A DNA stretch of 64,000 nucleotides from Neobacillus massiliamazoniensis. Lineage in GTDB: Bacteria > Bacillota > Bacilli > Bacillales > Cytobacillaceae. The DNA lies in the NCBI RefSeq assembly GCF_001048695.1, contig NZ_CVRB01000004.1:682001-746000 (forward strand), read 5' to 3'. Positions 34,032-41,565 of the stretch are shown piece after piece; position 1 is the stretch's first letter; each line of letters opens with the position of its first letter. Both the position numbers and the translations under genes were made by a program. The notes beneath the pieces were generated by a model that saw only the letters and a program-made list of their open reading frames with translations, was not told the origin of the DNA and did not search any database.

Positions 34032-34160
34032 CCAAATCCCCCCTACAACCGTATCTCTGTTAAACATATATATGGGGAACTTGACCAAAATAGAAGCTTT
34101 AAAATGGATAAATAAAAAGGGACTGCCGCTTATTGGCAATCCACATCTATTAAGCAAATA

Positions 34161-35090
34161 TTATATCCGCCGATTTGGTCCATCCACTAAAACAGGGATG
34201 CTTAAACTGCGAATTCGTTCCATAATTCTCCGCGCTTTCATTTTTTCTTCTTCGCCGCGCTGACTGTAGGTTAAATGATGCTCTAGCTCTTGAAAGTTAA
34301 AATTAGACGTGAAAAACGTTGGTAGGTTTTCAAGCATCCTAAATTGGAGAATCGGTCCCAAAACCTCATCTCTTGTCCAGCTTGATACGGCCTCAGCACC
34401 AATATCATCGAGCATAAGAATAGGTTCATTTTTTAATGCTTCAATTTTTTCATTTAATGTGGAATCAGCAATGGAACTTTTCATTTCCCTTAATAACTCT
34501 GGTACATACACAATCATCGAGGAAATTTGTTTTTCGGCAAGTTCGTTTGCAATTGCACCTAATAAATAGGATTTACCTACCCCAAATTTTCCGTGAAAAT
34601 AGATACCTTTTTGTTTTTTATTTGTTTCATAATTCATCAGAAAATCAGTGGCCTTGTCGACAGCATCCAGTCTTCTGGAGTAGCTTTGAAAATTATCAAA
34701 GGTAGCCTCCAATATATCCCTTGGTACATAAAGGCTCTTAATTAGCTTTTCGTTTTTCCTCTTTTCATCATCCATCACTTTTCGTGGACAGCGTTCATAA
34801 ATTAGATCGATAGAATTTCGGGTTAAAACCAATTCCGGGTGGTAGCCTTTCATCATGTTTATACACCCTTCAAGGCTTGGGCAACGGTCGCAATTTTTGC
34901 TTTGATCCTTGAATTCATATAATTTGCTCAAGCTTTTATCAACCATTTCTTGAGTGATTACATCACGATGTTCCGTTATAAAATCTCTTATTTCCGGATC
35001 CCTTAATGTATCGTTGCGCATTTTTTCATAACGCTTTTGAAAGTTTTCACTTGAGGCCAGCCGTTTCAATGTTTCATTGATTCTTTCCAA
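34161..35090 (-). CDS. dnaI: Primosomal helicase loader DnaI
   Basis: This 309-residue AAA+ ATPase loads the DnaC replicative helicase. The N-terminal helicase-interaction domain contains a zinc-binding cysteine cluster (CDRCPSLEGC, and a later CPRK). The Walker A motif GKFGVGKSYLLGA is near residues 167-179, with Walker B LMLDDIG. It follows dnaB by 12 nt in the usual replication operon. Confidence 0.95.
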   Translation of the reverse strand: MERINETLKRLASSENFQKRYEKMRNDTLRDPEIRDFITEHRDVITQEMVDKSLSKLYEFKDQSKNCDRCPSLEGCINMMKGYHPELVLTRNSIDLIYERCPRKVMDDEKRKNEKLIKSLYVPRDILEATFDNFQSYSRRLDAVDKATDFLMNYETNKKQKGIYFHGKFGVGKSYLLGAIANELAEKQISSMIVYVPELLREMKSSIADSTLNEKIEALKNEPILMLDDIGAEAVSSWTRDEVLGPILQFRMLENLPTFFTSNFNFQELEHHLTYSQRGEEEKMKARRIMERIRSLSIPVLVDGPNRRI

Positions 35091-35102
35091 GTTTCCTCCC
35101 CC

Positions 35103-36503
35103 CTATTTCCTAAACGCCTTTAATTTTTCTTCGATTGCCCGTTTTTTCGCTTCAAGCTCAGTATTATCTTCATGTGTTGAATGATCCGGTACAGCCTCTT
35201 TTGCATCTTCATTAAACCAATCTGGAAGGGCCTCTGTTCGAATAGGTTTTTGTTTAGATGTTCTTGTAGTCTTTTTCCCTTCTGTCCAGCCAAGGTAAGT
35301 ACGGTGTTCTTTTTTCGCCAGATCCATTGCGTCTTTAACGGTTGTTATCTGCTTTCTTGCCCAATGTCCAGCAATTTTTTCCGCATATCCCTTTGTTAGC
35401 TTCATATCCGTTTTTAACATTACGAACTGTATCAACACATTGATGACACCTGGCAATAGCTTTTGTTTAAACATCACTTCTTCAATAATTTGTATATCGG
35501 ATTTAGTAGGTTCCCCCCCACCGGAAAGATCCTTTAACACCTGAAGAGGAGATGTCGTTTCTAAATAATGAACTAATTTTTCTTCTTGAGTTTTCGGCTC
35601 TGTTAATTGAACCTGAAGGGCGGCAGGCTGCGTTCGCTCCATTAGGCTCGGAAGTGAACCCTGATTTTCATACTGGTACCAATCCCTTGCCCCTTTGCGC
35701 AACTCTTCTATATCGATTTCATTGTCCTCATTTAGTGCGCCTAAAATGATATTCTTCATTTTAACCGCATCAATATTATAAAGAAATGCAAGATTGCTTA
35801 TGATCTCTTTAACCTTTAGAGTTAAAGCCTTTTTAGGGACGAGGGATTCATTTAGGCCTGCCAATAATAGGTCAAAGTCAAATGTATTCAGGCTGACTTG
35901 AATCGGCTTTTGTTCCTGCCTTCCTATAAACTGTTGATTCGCTTCTGACTCTAACTCTTCGGAAAGGCCCTGTAGATATTGAATGCTTCCTGGAGCTGCC
36001 GATTGAAACACTTCTTGAAAGGCTCTCGTTACTTCAACATATTCCTTTTCTTTTTGCATTTGCTGAACACTAAAAAAGCGTTTAAGGCGGTTATAATGAT
36101 TTTTCCCTATCTTTCGATACAAATAAATATTTAACATCCCGTCCAAAAAAAATTGTTCGGGAGTTAATGGGGGATGCAGTTCATAAATAAATGAGCGCTC
36201 CCCCTCTTCAGTTTTTACAAACGTCTTTAATAGTCCAATTGCCTCCAGCTTCAACCTTGCTTCGTAAATATCCTTTAAATTCATATCTAATAAATTCATC
36301 AATAAATGGTGAGTCGAGGATTCAGACCATAACCTATTTTCCTCAAGCTCCACCCAAAGGGTCATATATAAACTAAAGCAGGTAGAACCCACCAAAGGCT
36401 GATACAAAAACGTCAGCACCTTTCGGTCGTACTCATGCAGCAACCCATTAGCCGCAACAATATAACGATCAATAGGAATTAACTCCTGCCAATGCTGCGC
36501 CAT
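35103..36503 (-). CDS. dnaB: Replication initiation and membrane attachment protein DnaB
   Basis: This 466-residue protein is the Firmicute DnaB, which helps recruit the helicase and attaches oriC to the membrane; it is not the helicase of E. coli. An N-terminal winged-helix/DnaB_2 region and a C-terminal DnaD-like domain (about residues 320-420) are recognisable. The ATG at 36503 gives the family start MAQHWQELIPIDRY. It lies upstream of dnaI. Confidence 0.92.
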   Translation of the reverse strand: MAQHWQELIPIDRYIVAANGLLHEYDRKVLTFLYQPLVGSTCFSLYMTLWVELEENRLWSESSTHHLLMNLLDMNLKDIYEARLKLEAIGLLKTFVKTEEGERSFIYELHPPLTPEQFFLDGMLNIYLYRKIGKNHYNRLKRFFSVQQMQKEKEYVEVTRAFQEVFQSAAPGSIQYLQGLSEELESEANQQFIGRQEQKPIQVSLNTFDFDLLLAGLNESLVPKKALTLKVKEIISNLAFLYNIDAVKMKNIILGALNEDNEIDIEELRKGARDWYQYENQGSLPSLMERTQPAALQVQLTEPKTQEEKLVHYLETTSPLQVLKDLSGGGEPTKSDIQIIEEVMFKQKLLPGVINVLIQFVMLKTDMKLTKGYAEKIAGHWARKQITTVKDAMDLAKKEHRTYLGWTEGKKTTRTSKQKPIRTEALPDWFNEDAKEAVPDHSTHEDNTELEAKKRAIEEKLKAFRK

Positions 36504-36561
36504 ATTCTTCAAACCTTTCCCTATAACTAAATTAACTATCTTGCTCCAACGTTTTTCTAAC

Positions 36562-36680
36562 AAAAAAGAGGATGTCCCAAAAAAAGTGTCAGACCCCTCA
36601 TCCTACAATATATAGCTGAATTTTACTTAATAAATATATTAAGAGTTAAGCTCGAGGTCAAACCCTTTTTGGGACATCTT
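36562..36680. repeat. Inverted repeat flanking the dnaB promoter
   Basis: Two arms with GATGTCCCAAAAA and TTTTTGGGACATC (about 36568-36581 and 36666-36680) enclose about 85 bp that contain the dnaB promoter. The right arm with its T-run could be the nrdR terminator. A one-arm relative lies after thrS. Confidence 0.6.
36633..36661 (-). promoter_or_regulatory. Sigma-A promoter of dnaB-dnaI
   Basis: TTGACC (36656-36661), 17 nt and TATATT (36633-36638) lie on the minus strand about 130 nt upstream of the dnaB start. Confidence 0.65.
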
Positions 36681-36682
36681 CC

Positions 36683-37144
36683 TTAGGATTTCTCTTTGTT
36701 AATCAGTTCCTTTAATTCATCAATAAAAACAGTAATATCCTTAAATTGCCGGTAAACAGAGGCGAAGCGAACATAGGCAACCTCATCCACAGAGGAAAGC
36801 CTGTCCATCACCATTTCCCCAATTGCTTCACTTTTGATCTCAGATATTCCTTGACTGCGAAGATCTTTTTCGACACCTTGAGTGATATCCTCTAACTCCT
36901 TTAAAGCAACAGGACGCTTTTCGCAGGCCTTTATTAAGCCGCGTAGGATTTTATCCCGACTGAATTCTTCCCTTGTTCCTCCCTTTTTGACGACAATTAA
37001 GGGGATTTCTTCAATCTTCTCAAAAGTAGTAAAGCGATAACCACACTCTTCGCATTCCCGTCTTCTTCGTGTCGCTCTGCCCTCATCAACTGGTCGAGAA
37101 TCAAGCACACGAGTACCATAATTTTGACATGAAGGGCACTTCAT
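36683..37144 (-). CDS. nrdR: Transcriptional repressor NrdR
   Basis: This 153-residue regulator of ribonucleotide reductase genes senses ATP/dATP. The N-terminal zinc ribbon has C3, C6, C31 and C34, and the ATP-cone domain spans about 49-139. It lies upstream of dnaB as in B. subtilis. A 9-bp dyad (37182-37217) lies 38 nt before its start. Confidence 0.96.
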   Translation of the reverse strand: MKCPSCQNYGTRVLDSRPVDEGRATRRRRECEECGYRFTTFEKIEEIPLIVVKKGGTREEFSRDKILRGLIKACEKRPVALKELEDITQGVEKDLRSQGISEIKSEAIGEMVMDRLSSVDEVAYVRFASVYRQFKDITVFIDELKELINKEKS

Positions 37145-37181
37145 TAATTGATCAGCTCCAAATCTTTCCGTTAAATTACAG

Positions 37182-37217
37182 ACTATCTCTTACTTTTATC
37201 TTATAAAAAAGAGATAG
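37182..37217. promoter_or_regulatory. Dyad CTATCTCTT/AAGAGATAG upstream of nrdR
   Basis: A perfect 9-bp inverted repeat separated by about 17 AT-rich bp lies between the 132-aa gene and nrdR. It has no T-run on the minus strand, so it is not an ordinary terminator. It could be an operator or RNA hairpin. Confidence 0.45.
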
Positions 37218-37235
37218 GTAAAACAAGAAGAAGTA

Positions 37236-37634
37236 TTATACGTTTTTACTGATTCCAAGTAAGGTATGTAATTGATTTAATTTTTCATAATATGAAATAA
37301 CACGTTTTCTTAAAACAGGATAGGTTCCAGTAAATGAAAATTGTTCAGATGATATGTTAAAATCAACTGCTGTTTCTAATGGCTTCACTGAAACAACAGT
37401 AGCAATCAAGAAACAAGGAATGGGTTTATTAACCTCTACAGCTATTTCACCATGCTCCTTTGATACAGTTGTAATCCGGCAATCAGCATCTTCCCTAAAT
37501 AATTTTTCAACCGATTGAAACAACTGATTTAAATTTGCTTTATAATAATGCGTTTTTAATTGATCATCCGAGTGTCCGTCTTTTGTTTCAAGCTGTTTAT
37601 TAAATCGCAAGAATAAATCATTAAAAATAGCCAT
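37236..37634 (-). CDS. Uncharacterised 132-residue cytosolic protein
   Basis: I do not recognise a family with certainty. The protein is soluble, with no signal or membrane segment. Its middle (about 60-110) looks like alternating beta strands. It starts with a normal ATG and a GGAGG-type ribosome site. It lies between speD and nrdR, a place with no gene in my memory of B. subtilis, but its codon use looks like that of its neighbours. Confidence 0.7.
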   Translation of the reverse strand: MAIFNDLFLRFNKQLETKDGHSDDQLKTHYYKANLNQLFQSVEKLFREDADCRITTVSKEHGEIAVEVNKPIPCFLIATVVSVKPLETAVDFNISSEQFSFTGTYPVLRKRVISYYEKLNQLHTLLGISKNV

Positions 37635-37696
37635 CGTTTTCCTCCAAAAAATTTTTCAGCTACTTCTTATTCTATACTATTTTCATTAGAAAATTA

Positions 37697-37735
37697 AAAG
37701 AGGTGTATAAAATTTATACACCTCTTAAAGACAAT
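37697..37735 (-). terminator. speD terminator
   Basis: AAGAGGTGTATAAA and TTTATACACCTCTTTT form a strong stem after speD on the minus strand. Confidence 0.9.
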
Positions 37736-37742
37736 TTTTAGA

Positions 37743-38117
37743 TTACAGAACATTTGCCTGTTTAACTTGTACAGGTCCCATACCTCGAGGAATTTCAATG
37801 TTTTCCCGAGTTTCTGCATTTAGTGCTTCTGCAATATAATCAGCAGCAATATTTGGATTTAAGTCACCACAAGTATACACATCAATACTTGCATATCCAT
37901 GTTCCGGGAAACTGTGAATCGTTAAATGTGATTCAGAAATGATGACAACTCCGCTCACACCTTGTGGTGCAAATTTATGAAAAGCAACCTCGCGGATCTC
38001 TGCACCAGATTTCAGAGCAGCTTCGACAAAAGTTTGTTCGATAAAGTCCATATTATTCAATTTTTCAAAATCGCAACCCCATAATTCAGAGATTACATGA
38101 CGTCCCATTGTTTCCAT
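37743..38117 (-). CDS. speD: S-adenosylmethionine decarboxylase proenzyme
   Basis: This 124-residue proenzyme self-cleaves to give a pyruvoyl-dependent enzyme that makes decarboxylated SAM for spermidine synthesis. Cleavage should fall between E62 and S63 in ISESHLTIHSF. The conserved histidine (H68) and C83 in YTCGD are present. The length matches the B. subtilis enzyme. The 144-nt leader looks structured and may control translation. Confidence 0.95.
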   Translation of the reverse strand: METMGRHVISELWGCDFEKLNNMDFIEQTFVEAALKSGAEIREVAFHKFAPQGVSGVVIISESHLTIHSFPEHGYASIDVYTCGDLNPNIAADYIAEALNAETRENIEIPRGMGPVQVKQANVL

Positions 38118-38261
38118 ATTCTATTCCCCCTCTTACCTGATATGATTGATTCTTGAAACCTGGTATTGACGGTATCTTCTAATTACCACGGGGGAAAGTT
38201 AGTCCAAAGAGGTCCTAACCCTTTAAGCAATTAAACGCTACCTAATTTCAAGAAGTTCACG
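38118..38261 (-). promoter_or_regulatory. Structured speD leader, candidate translational RNA switch
   Basis: A perfect 9-bp stem closes the domain (TTCTTGAAA at 38246-38254 on the minus strand, with TTTCAAGAA at 38150-38158). It begins about 7 nt after the predicted transcription start. Inside are hairpins GTTAG/CTAAC (38198-38219) and GGTA/TACC (38171-38187). The unpaired TTCCCCC (38190-38196) is perfectly complementary to GGGGGAA of the speD ribosome site (38124-38130). No family is recognised. Confidence 0.55.
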
Positions 38262-38267
38262 ATGACT

Positions 38268-38296
38268 AGTATACTTGGTTTATATTTTTTTTGCAA
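38268..38296 (-). promoter_or_regulatory. Sigma-A promoter of speD
   Basis: TTGCAA (38291-38296), 17 nt and TATACT (38268-38273) on the minus strand put the start near 38261. Confidence 0.65.
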
Positions 38297-38416
38297 TATA
38301 TCATTAAAAAATTTTTAAAAATCTAAAATATTTTGCACGGTAAACTGGACAAAATCCTATTTTGTCCATAAAAATACGCTCATTACAACTCCATTTTATG
38401 CCGTTTATATTAAAAC

Positions 38417-38455
38417 GAAACAAAAAAAGCTGTCGCTAGACAGCCTTTTTAATTG
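38417..38455 (-). terminator. gapB terminator
   Basis: AAGGCTGTC, loop TAGC and GACAGCTTTTTTT on the minus strand form a good terminator. It is also nearly symmetric on the plus strand. The family B repeat lies between it and gapB, so the repeat would be in the gapB 3' untranslated region. Confidence 0.85.
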
Positions 38456-38475
38456 AAATATAAAATTTCAACTTC

Positions 38476-38601
38476 GAGAATTGTCTAGCTCCAGCGCCTA
38501 GCCCCTCGGGTCATAAGCCGCCCCGCTGTGGTGGCTGAGGAGCTGCCTCCTCGCGGTTCGTCTTATGCCTGTCGGGGCTGACCAAGGCGCTTCCGCTTTT
38601 C
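38476..38601 (-). repeat. Palindromic repeat (family B) after gapB
   Basis: On the minus strand it starts GAAAAGCGGAAGCGCC and ends GCTAGACAATTCTC. The arms CAGGCATAAGAC and CGGCTTATGACC pair imperfectly around a GC-rich centre. Confidence 0.85.
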
Positions 38602-38606
38602 GTATA

Positions 38607-39638
38607 TCAGCCTACTTTTACTTCATTGGTTTTTGCCAATTCTTGAGCAACGTAATGTACCAAGTCGACAACCCGTGAGGAATAACCCCATTCATTATCG
38701 TACCATGCCAGCACTTTGACCTTTCTTGAGCCCATAACCATTGTGGAAAGGCCATCAATAATAGCAGAATGAGAGTTCGTATTAAAATCAACAGATACAA
38801 GTGGCTCCATCGTGATATCGAGAATTCCCTTTAATGCTCCGTTTGCTTCTTCCCTAAACACACGATTAATATCATCAACCGTAACATCTTCTTTTAAGTC
38901 AACAACCAAATCCACGAGCGATACGTTCGGAGTAGGTACACGAAGTGACATGCCATGCAATTTCCCTTTTAATTGTGGTAAAACGAGAGATAATGCTTTG
39001 GCAGCTCCTGTTGATGTTGGAATGATAGATTGTCCACATGAACGTGCTCTACGCAAATCTTTATGTGGGTTATCAATATTCTTTTGATCATTCGTATAGG
39101 CATGGATGGTGGTCATTAAACCGGATTCAATTCCAAATTTTTCGTCCAGCACCTTGGCAACAGGGGCAAGACAATTGGTGGTGCATGATGCGTTTGAAAT
39201 AATATCATGTTGGTTAATATCGAACATATCATCATTTACACCCATGACGATGGTTACATCTTCATTTTTACCTGGAGCAGTTAAAATCACTTTTTTTGCT
39301 CCTGCTTCTAAATGAAGTGCTGCTTTTTCACGAGAATTAAATTTACCAGTAGCCTCAATTACAACATCTATTCTTAGCTCTCTCCATGGAAGCTGCTCAG
39401 GATTTCGATTATCTAACAGTTTAATCCGTTTTCCATTGATAATTAACTCATTATCTAATGGGATTACTTCCCCTTCAAAAGTTCCATGATTGGTATCATA
39501 TTTGAGCAAATGTGCTAATGTTTCAGCAGGATAGCTCGCATTAATCGCTACAACATCTAGATTTTTTTCAAGGATAGCTTTTCGAAATACCATCCTTCCA
39601 ATTCTCCCAAAACCGTTAATTGCAACTCTTGCGTTCAT
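38607..39638 (-). CDS. gapB: Glyceraldehyde-3-phosphate dehydrogenase, gluconeogenic (NADP-type)
   Basis: This 343-residue GAPDH has the nucleotide-binding start INGFGRIGR and catalytic C152 in SNASCTTNCLAP. Its place between speD and coaE marks it as GapB, the gluconeogenic paralogue, rather than glycolytic GapA. CcpN-type sites flank its promoter, consistent with repression on glucose. Confidence 0.93.
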   Translation of the reverse strand: MNARVAINGFGRIGRMVFRKAILEKNLDVVAINASYPAETLAHLLKYDTNHGTFEGEVIPLDNELIINGKRIKLLDNRNPEQLPWRELRIDVVIEATGKFNSREKAALHLEAGAKKVILTAPGKNEDVTIVMGVNDDMFDINQHDIISNASCTTNCLAPVAKVLDEKFGIESGLMTTIHAYTNDQKNIDNPHKDLRRARSCGQSIIPTSTGAAKALSLVLPQLKGKLHGMSLRVPTPNVSLVDLVVDLKEDVTVDDINRVFREEANGALKGILDITMEPLVSVDFNTNSHSAIIDGLSTMVMGSRKVKVLAWYDNEWGYSSRVVDLVHYVAQELAKTNEVKVG

Positions 39639-39658
39639 TTTACGGCCCCTTCCGCATT

Positions 39659-39703
39659 AATGTTATACTTTTTGTTTCGTATTAATGTAATTAGTATAAC
39701 ATA
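39659..39703 (-). promoter_or_regulatory. CcpN-like operators of gapB
   Basis: The minus strand has TATGTTATACT (39693-39703), matching the recalled CcpN consensus TRTGHYATAYW in full. The plus strand has AATGTTATACT (39659-39669), one mismatch. The pair is inverted, about 34 bp apart, and brackets the predicted -10 region. CcpN represses gapB in B. subtilis. Confidence 0.6.
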
Positions 39704-39784
39704 TTTAATTACGAACGTGACATATAAACTGCGTTATTTTTTAATGTTTTACAATTCAGACAACTTGTTAACTTCCATTCAAAA

Positions 39785-40002
39785 TGTCTGTTAAACTTGC
39801 CTGTTGAATTCCAATCAAGAAGCGAGCCTCCTAAAGCAATAAGCCTGCGGGGTCTCCCTTGACCCGTTTTTCCCGCAGGACGTTGAATTAGCATCCTTGA
39901 ATCAACACCGCACGAAGGAAATGCGATAGCATTTTCGAGGATCTCGAGTCTTCTGCTCCAATCAACATAGCGACAATATCAACATTAAGCTTTAACAAAG
40001 CC
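39785..40002 (+). mobile_element. MITE-like element, internally deleted copy (family A)
   Basis: This 218-bp copy has the ends TCTGTTAAACTTG and TTTAACAAAGCC and flanks ATTCAAAA / ATGCAAAA (7 of 8). Part of the GC-rich left half is lost. It lies between gapB and coaE. Confidence 0.85.
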
Positions 40003-40008
40003 ATGCAA

Positions 40009-40040
40009 AAAAAAGAGAAAGGGAATTCCCTCTCTCAAAA
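40009..40040 (-). terminator. coaE terminator
   Basis: GAGAGAGGGAATTCCCTTTCTC followed by eight Ts on the minus strand lies just after coaE. Confidence 0.9.
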
Positions 40041-40050
40041 GTGAACCTAT

Positions 40051-40653
40051 TTACTTTTTGATGCCCCAGTTCGCTAATATTGTGATGAGCTGTTTTTTTG
40101 TATCCGTTATTGCCCCATTATTATGGATGACTTCATCTGCCAAACCTACTTTTTCAGCAAGGGGCATTTGTGATTGGATTCTTGCTTCGGCTTCTTGCTT
40201 TGACAGATGATTTCTCGCCATTAACCGTTGCAATTGAATCGCATTATCTACATAAACAAGCAAGGTTTTATCAACCATATACATTAACTTGCTTTCGAAT
40301 AATAACGGGATATCAAGGACAACGATTTCTTCACCTTGTTCTTTTGCTTCTTCAATCTGTCTCTTCATCCTTTTTCTAACTTCAGGGTGAACGATTCCGT
40401 TTAAGAGCTGTCTTTTTTCAGACCGATGAAAAATAATCGAACCAAGCTTTTGGCGATCGATTTCTTCATTCGGCAATAAAATGTTATCACCAAATTCCGC
40501 CAAAATTTTTTCATATGCCGGTTGACCTTTTTCTACCGCCAAGCGAGCTTCCACATCAGCGTCGATAACTAAAATATTCATTTCCTTGAACATGTTTGAG
40601 ACTGTACTTTTTCCACTGGCAATTCCGCCTGTTAAACCAATCACTAGCGACAT
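40051..40653 (-). CDS. coaE: Dephospho-CoA kinase
   Basis: This 200-residue P-loop kinase catalyses the last step of coenzyme A synthesis. The Walker A motif GLTGGIASGKST is at residues 7-18, followed by DADVEAR and LDIPLLFES. It is the last gene of the polA-mutM-coaE run before a terminator. Confidence 0.96.
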   Translation of the reverse strand: MSLVIGLTGGIASGKSTVSNMFKEMNILVIDADVEARLAVEKGQPAYEKILAEFGDNILLPNEEIDRQKLGSIIFHRSEKRQLLNGIVHPEVRKRMKRQIEEAKEQGEEIVVLDIPLLFESKLMYMVDKTLLVYVDNAIQLQRLMARNHLSKQEAEARIQSQMPLAEKVGLADEVIHNNGAITDTKKQLITILANWGIKK

Positions 40654-40725
40654 ACTCTTTTCCTTTCTCGTTCAAAACAACTTCTATAATCCAATCAGCA
40701 AACTCTCAAAGAAAAATTTTTTCCT

Positions 40726-41553
40726 TTAGAGTTTTTGACAATTCGGGCAATAATGTGTTCCTCTACCGCCAACTGTTGTTTTTTCAATTGGTGTACCGCA
40801 CCTTTTGCATGATTCTCCCTTCCGGCCATATGCAAATAATTCAAGCTGAAACATTCCGATTTCGCCTTGGGAGTTCACATACGAACGGATGGTACTGCCC
40901 CCTTTTTTAACAGCTTCACTTAAGGTTGCCACAATCTCGTGATGAAGTTTTTCTATCTCCTCTTCAGTCAATGTATTAGCGACACGCTCCGGATGAATAG
41001 AGGCACGAAAAAGGGCTTCATCCACATAAATATTGCCAAGTCCAACAAAAGCTTTTTGATCTAGAAGGGCTGTTTTTATTTTACGATTTGTTTTTTTCAG
41101 CCTATTTCCGAGATACTCCTTCGTGAATTCCTCTGAAAAAGGCTCCGGACCTAGTTCAATTAGAGGGGGTTGTAAAAATTCATCCCCTTTTTTAAATAGA
41201 TGCATCGTTCCAAATTTGCGAACATCCCTGTATCTTAATTCAGTACCATCCGTGAAAAGAAAAATGACGTGTGTATGCTTGTCAAATGGCTCTTCTTTTG
41301 GATAAAGGCCATATTTTCCTTCCATTCGCAAATGGGAAACCAACGCGTAATTCGTTGTGTAAATGATTAAAAACTTACCTCTCCGGCCGACATCAATAAT
41401 GGTTTCACCTTTTAAGGCATCCATAAATTGTTCAATCTCCAAAGGGTTTTTAATGATTTTAGGCCAATATACGGTTACATTTTCAATTTGTTTATTCGTA
41501 ACAAGGTTTTTTAATGTTTTTCTGACTGTTTCTACTTCTGGAAGCTCAGGCAT
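40726..41553 (-). CDS. mutM: Formamidopyrimidine-DNA glycosylase
   Basis: This 275-residue base-excision repair enzyme removes 8-oxoguanine. The catalytic N-terminus MPELPEVE, the helix-two-turn-helix and a C-terminal zinc finger (CKRCGTPIEKTTVGGRGTHY then CPNC) are intact. It follows polA by 12 nt and precedes coaE. Confidence 0.97.
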   Translation of the reverse strand: MPELPEVETVRKTLKNLVTNKQIENVTVYWPKIIKNPLEIEQFMDALKGETIIDVGRRGKFLIIYTTNYALVSHLRMEGKYGLYPKEEPFDKHTHVIFLFTDGTELRYRDVRKFGTMHLFKKGDEFLQPPLIELGPEPFSEEFTKEYLGNRLKKTNRKIKTALLDQKAFVGLGNIYVDEALFRASIHPERVANTLTEEEIEKLHHEIVATLSEAVKKGGSTIRSYVNSQGEIGMFQLELFAYGRKGESCKRCGTPIEKTTVGGRGTHYCPNCQKL

Positions 41554-41565
41554 TTCTATTCCCCT

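Noticed and set aside
39709..39894. 61-codon ORF in the MITE between gapB and coaE
   Set aside because: It is an accidental frame in a repeat; no ribosome site or family is seen.
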